In this document: piece by piece, positions 61,386-64,000 of the stretch | Layout of the letters: every line of letters begins with the position of its first letter | Numbering within the stretch: position 1 is the first letter of the stretch | Position numbers and translations under genes: made by a program | Source of the DNA: Lewinellaceae bacterium | GTDB taxonomy: Bacteria; Bacteroidota; Bacteroidia; Chitinophagales; Saprospiraceae | Reading direction: 5' to 3' | Assembly: GCA_020636315.1 (NCBI GenBank) | Contig: JACJYA010000014.1 | Coordinates: 186,001 to 250,000 of the forward strand | DNA length: 64,000 nt | The notes under the pieces: model-generated | Database searches by the model: none | Seen by the model: only the letters and a program-made list of their open reading frames with translations | Told to the model about the DNA's origin: nothing

Positions 61386-64000
61386 ATGAAGAGACCTTTT
61401 ACATCTCTGCTACTTATCCTTTTATTCAACTTAACGAGCTTTGCCCAGGCATGGGAGCCTCAGGCTGCTGGGATACTGCCGGGAAATTATGATGTCTCGG
61501 ATATCTCTATTGTCAGCGAACAGGTGATATGGGCCGTAGCCATTGACTATTCACAGGCCACTCCTCCTGTACCTGAAGGCCATATCATTAAGGTATTGCG
61601 GTCTGTAGATGGAGGAGCAACCTGGGATGTAACAGATATCGAAGAAGCTATGGGCAGAGTCAGTTGGGATATCTACGCCTTGGATGAAAACACAGCCTGT
61701 ATAACCACTCAAAACCTCGGCCCCGCAGGCGGAAGAGGAATTTTCCGTACAACGGATGGCGGGGAAACCTGGACAGAAGTGTTCAATAATAGTGCGGGAG
61801 GTGTATGGCTCCATTTTTTTGACAACCAGGAAGGCATTTGTATCAACTCAGGTACAATGGCCAGAACCACTGATGGCGGAGCAACCTGGGCATCCGTGCC
61901 TCAGGCCGATATTCCCGGTTTTCAAGCCGGTGAATTTGGATTGTTCTATTCCGCGAGCTCGGCCGTCGCTACTTTTGAAAACGCACTATGGTTCGGCACC
62001 AACAAAGCCCGGGTTTACCGAACCCGGGACAGCGGGCAGTCCTGGGAAGTTTTTGACACTGAACTTGGCGATTCTCCCATCTTATCCATCGCCTTTATCG
62101 ATAACATGAACGGCCTGGCCATTTACGAGCTGCCGGACGGAACGAGGGCACTCATAAGAACGGCGAATGGAGGAACGTCCTGGGAAAACCTTGGCAATAC
62201 CGATTTTACAGAGATAACTGCCATTCCCTGCTCCAGGACATTTTTGGGGGCCACCTTTTTCGGCAATAAACTGACAGCATCTTCCTCCGACCTGGGCGAA
62301 ACCTGGACGGAGGAAGATACTGCCACCTGGGCTTTTGCTCCCGCTTTTCTCACACCCGAGTACGGCTGGATGTCTAACAGAGATGGCAGTGGGACAGCCC
62401 CCGCCTTATTCAAATGGGCAGGCGGCCCGCTCACGGGCCGCCTCTATGTCGATCAGTCCGCTGCCGGCGACGGTAGCGGCAAAACCTGGGCCAATGCCTT
62501 CACTGGCCTGCAAACCGCCCTCGCCGCCGCCGAGGAGGGCGATGAGATCTGGGTGGCAGAAGGCACCTACCTGCCCGGCGACAACCCTGCTTCGACTTTT
62601 CTGATCGACAAAAACCTCCGGCTCTACGGCGGCTTTGCGGGCACGGAGTGCAAGCTTTCGGAAAGGGATATCGAACAACACCCCACCATCCTCTCCGGCG
62701 ATTTGAACGGGGATGATGTGGATGATGATTTTGACAATTTCAGATCGGATAATGTGATGACGGTGGTGAGTATAACCAGTACAATCACCAATGCCACCTG
62801 GATCGATGGATTTACGATCCGGAACGGCCATGCGGACGGGACGGATGACCAAGACCGGAAGGGAGGCGGAATTTATGCGACCGGGGCTCCTGTTGTCAAT
62901 AATTGCCGTTTCGAGCAAAACTTTGCGAATGGCGGGGGAGGCATGGCGGTAGATAACCCCTTCCCCGATACGGTCAGGATCAGCCAGTCGGTATTTGTAT
63001 CCAACCGGGCGAATGGCGGAGGTGGTGGTGGCCTCAGGCTGCTTAACGCGAGCGGGGTGGTGGAGGAAACCGTTTTTCAGGATAATGTAGTAATGATCGG
63101 CCAGGGGGGAGGCCTTCGGTTCAGGGAAGAGGATGTGAATCAACAGTACCTGGCCGTGCGGAATTCTTCTTTCATCAATAATACGGCCGATTTCGGAGGG
63201 GGCGCAATGGCCGTAAACCTCTTTGAAGAAGGAAACGTCATCGAAATTTATCAGACAACGTACTCCGGCAATGTAGCAACGGGCATAAATGGAGGGGGAG
63301 GCATTCGGGTTTTGGCCAACCCGGGGGCGGACAATGCTGATCTAAATATCGAAGAATGCCGGTTTGAGAACAACACCAGCCGCAATTTTGGAGGGGGAGT
63401 CTCCATCGCTACGCAAGGAAACCTGACCCATGCCACCGTTGTAAACTGTCAGTTTACGGGTAATGAGATCTTAGCCCAGGGAGGAGAAGAAATTCTGGCA
63501 GGCGGAGGCCTCCTGGCGATTTCTTCCGAACTGGCCGATCAGCCAACTTTCACGCTTAGCGGCTGTACTTTTTCACAAAATGTAGCTCCGATATTCGGAG
63601 GAGGATACGTTTTTGGAACCGAAAGTAATGGCGCTCAATCCACAGTTTCCGATTGTAGCTTTACCGAAAATGAAGCTGGCCGGGGTGGCGGCATAGCCGT
63701 TATATATTACGATCCGGCCAATAACGCTGGTTTTACCCTTCAGAACAGTGATTTTTCGGGTAATGAAGCGATGGAGTATGGCGGGGCGGTTTTCGTGGAA
63801 ACGGAACAAGGTACAGAGAGGGTCTCACTGGAATTAGCCGATTGCAGGTTTGAGCTTAACCGGTCGGATGATAGAGGGGGAGCCGTAAATATAGCTGCCA
63901 ATGGCAGCAATTCTGATTATGCTGTTCACCATTGTGTGTTTTATCAAAATGAGGCGTCAGTATCAGGAGGGGGCCTCTCAGTCAATATTGAAGGCACTTC
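61386..64000 (+). CDS. Large secreted YCF48-like and parallel beta-helix protein, 3' end outside the window
   Basis: The frame is open from ATG 61386 to the right edge (about 871 residues seen). It has a signal peptide (MKRPFTSLLLILLFNLTSFAQ). Residues about 25-345 are a YCF48/BNR-type propeller (RSVDGGATW, RTTDGGETW, RTTDGGATW, RTRDSGQSW, RTANGGTSW). A linker module, GRLYVDQSAAGDGSGKTWANAF, starts a right-handed parallel beta-helix region. There repeated strands end in GGG turns (CRFEQNFANGGGGMAV, SFINNTADFGGGAMAV, CRFENNTSRNFGGGVSI), similar to Pmp/autotransporter repeats. A T9SS tail is expected beyond the edge. Confidence 0.88.
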   Translation, partial: MKRPFTSLLLILLFNLTSFAQAWEPQAAGILPGNYDVSDISIVSEQVIWAVAIDYSQATPPVPEGHIIKVLRSVDGGATWDVTDIEEAMGRVSWDIYALDENTACITTQNLGPAGGRGIFRTTDGGETWTEVFNNSAGGVWLHFFDNQEGICINSGTMARTTDGGATWASVPQADIPGFQAGEFGLFYSASSAVATFENALWFGTNKARVYRTRDSGQSWEVFDTELGDSPILSIAFIDNMNGLAIYELPDGTRALIRTANGGTSWENLGNTDFTEITAIPCSRTFLGATFFGNKLTASSSDLGETWTEEDTATWAFAPAFLTPEYGWMSNRDGSGTAPALFKWAGGPLTGRLYVDQSAAGDGSGKTWANAFTGLQTALAAAEEGDEIWVAEGTYLPGDNPASTFLIDKNLRLYGGFAGTECKLSERDIEQHPTILSGDLNGDDVDDDFDNFRSDNVMTVVSITSTITNATWIDGFTIRNGHADGTDDQDRKGGGIYATGAPVVNNCRFEQNFANGGGGMAVDNPFPDTVRISQSVFVSNRANGGGGGGLRLLNASGVVEETVFQDNVVMIGQGGGLRFREEDVNQQYLAVRNSSFINNTADFGGGAMAVNLFEEGNVIEIYQTTYSGNVATGINGGGGIRVLANPGADNADLNIEECRFENNTSRNFGGGVSIATQGNLTHATVVNCQFTGNEILAQGGEEILAGGGLLAISSELADQPTFTLSGCTFSQNVAPIFGGGYVFGTESNGAQSTVSDCSFTENEAGRGGGIAVIYYDPANNAGFTLQNSDFSGNEAMEYGGAVFVETEQGTERVSLELADCRFELNRSDDRGGAVNIAANGSNSDYAVHHCVFYQNEASVSGGGLSVNIEGT

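Noticed and set aside
1..64000. CRISPR arrays, tRNA or rRNA genes, prophage
   Set aside because: No spaced identical repeats, no cloverleaf with a CCA-type end, no rRNA sequence and no phage structural genes were recognised on reading the window.

Overview
The window looks like a chromosomal segment of a GC-rich marine or aquatic Bacteroidota, most likely of the Saprospiria (Lewinella/Phaeodactylibacter-like). The evidence is: at least six secreted proteins that end in a type IX secretion (T9SS type A) sorting domain; a TTTG-N19-TAtcTTTG promoter of the Bacteroidota type; weak Shine-Dalgarno sites; a 38-residue THX ribosomal protein gene; and several protein families common in this group (DUF6089-type barrel with OmpA domain, DUF4382, DUF6909, SprB-like repeats). 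No rRNA, tRNA, CRISPR array or complete transposon was seen. The genus is an inference.

Layout. 0-5.3 kb: a T9SS cargo protein cut by the left edge, a LolA-like lipoprotein carrier, a GH3-family protein and thx. 5.3-8.4 kb: a single large TIR-NACHT-transmembrane protein, a candidate antiphage NLR-like sensor, lying between housekeeping genes. 8.5-11.2 kb: glgA-glgC for glycogen synthesis. 11.3-27.3 kb: mostly envelope and secreted proteins (helical hypothetical, dockerin-like T9SS protein, DUF4382/PepSY-like lipoprotein, OmpA/TSP3 protein, SprB-like T9SS protein, M15 peptidase, FG-GAP T9SS protein), together with DUF6909, an APC permease and a conserved 472-residue soluble protein. 27.4-31 kb: a peroxiredoxin-like protein, then an AT-rich two-gene restriction-modification island placed just before mnmG.

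31-48 kb: mnmG, two small membrane proteins, an M43 metalloprotease with two MAM-like domains and a PKD domain, a prolyl oligopeptidase, two paralogous class-C serine hydrolases, a probable metal-uptake cluster (His/Cys-rich small protein, TonB-dependent receptor, lipoprotein), Dps and DUF4058. 48-55 kb: a sialidase-like T9SS protein, then a LysR regulator divergent from dabB-dabA, a DAB-type inorganic-carbon accumulation system. 55-59.7 kb: a Uma2 protein and an iron locus made of a membrane-anchored DtxR/FeoA-FeoA protein, a FeoB split into separate GTPase and membrane proteins, a palindromic DtxR-like box in the promoter region, and a divergent stand-alone TonB-receptor plug domain. 59.7-64 kb: a MITE-like element, an SMP-30-like lipoprotein, a 56-residue membrane protein, and a large YCF48-like/right-handed beta-helix secreted protein cut by the right edge.

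The loci most worth follow-up are the TIR-NACHT-TM gene, the rearranged feo locus with its operator, and the restriction-modification island. Iron handling is a recurring theme (Dps, feo, TonB-type proteins). All functions are read from sequence motifs recognised by eye; no database search was run.
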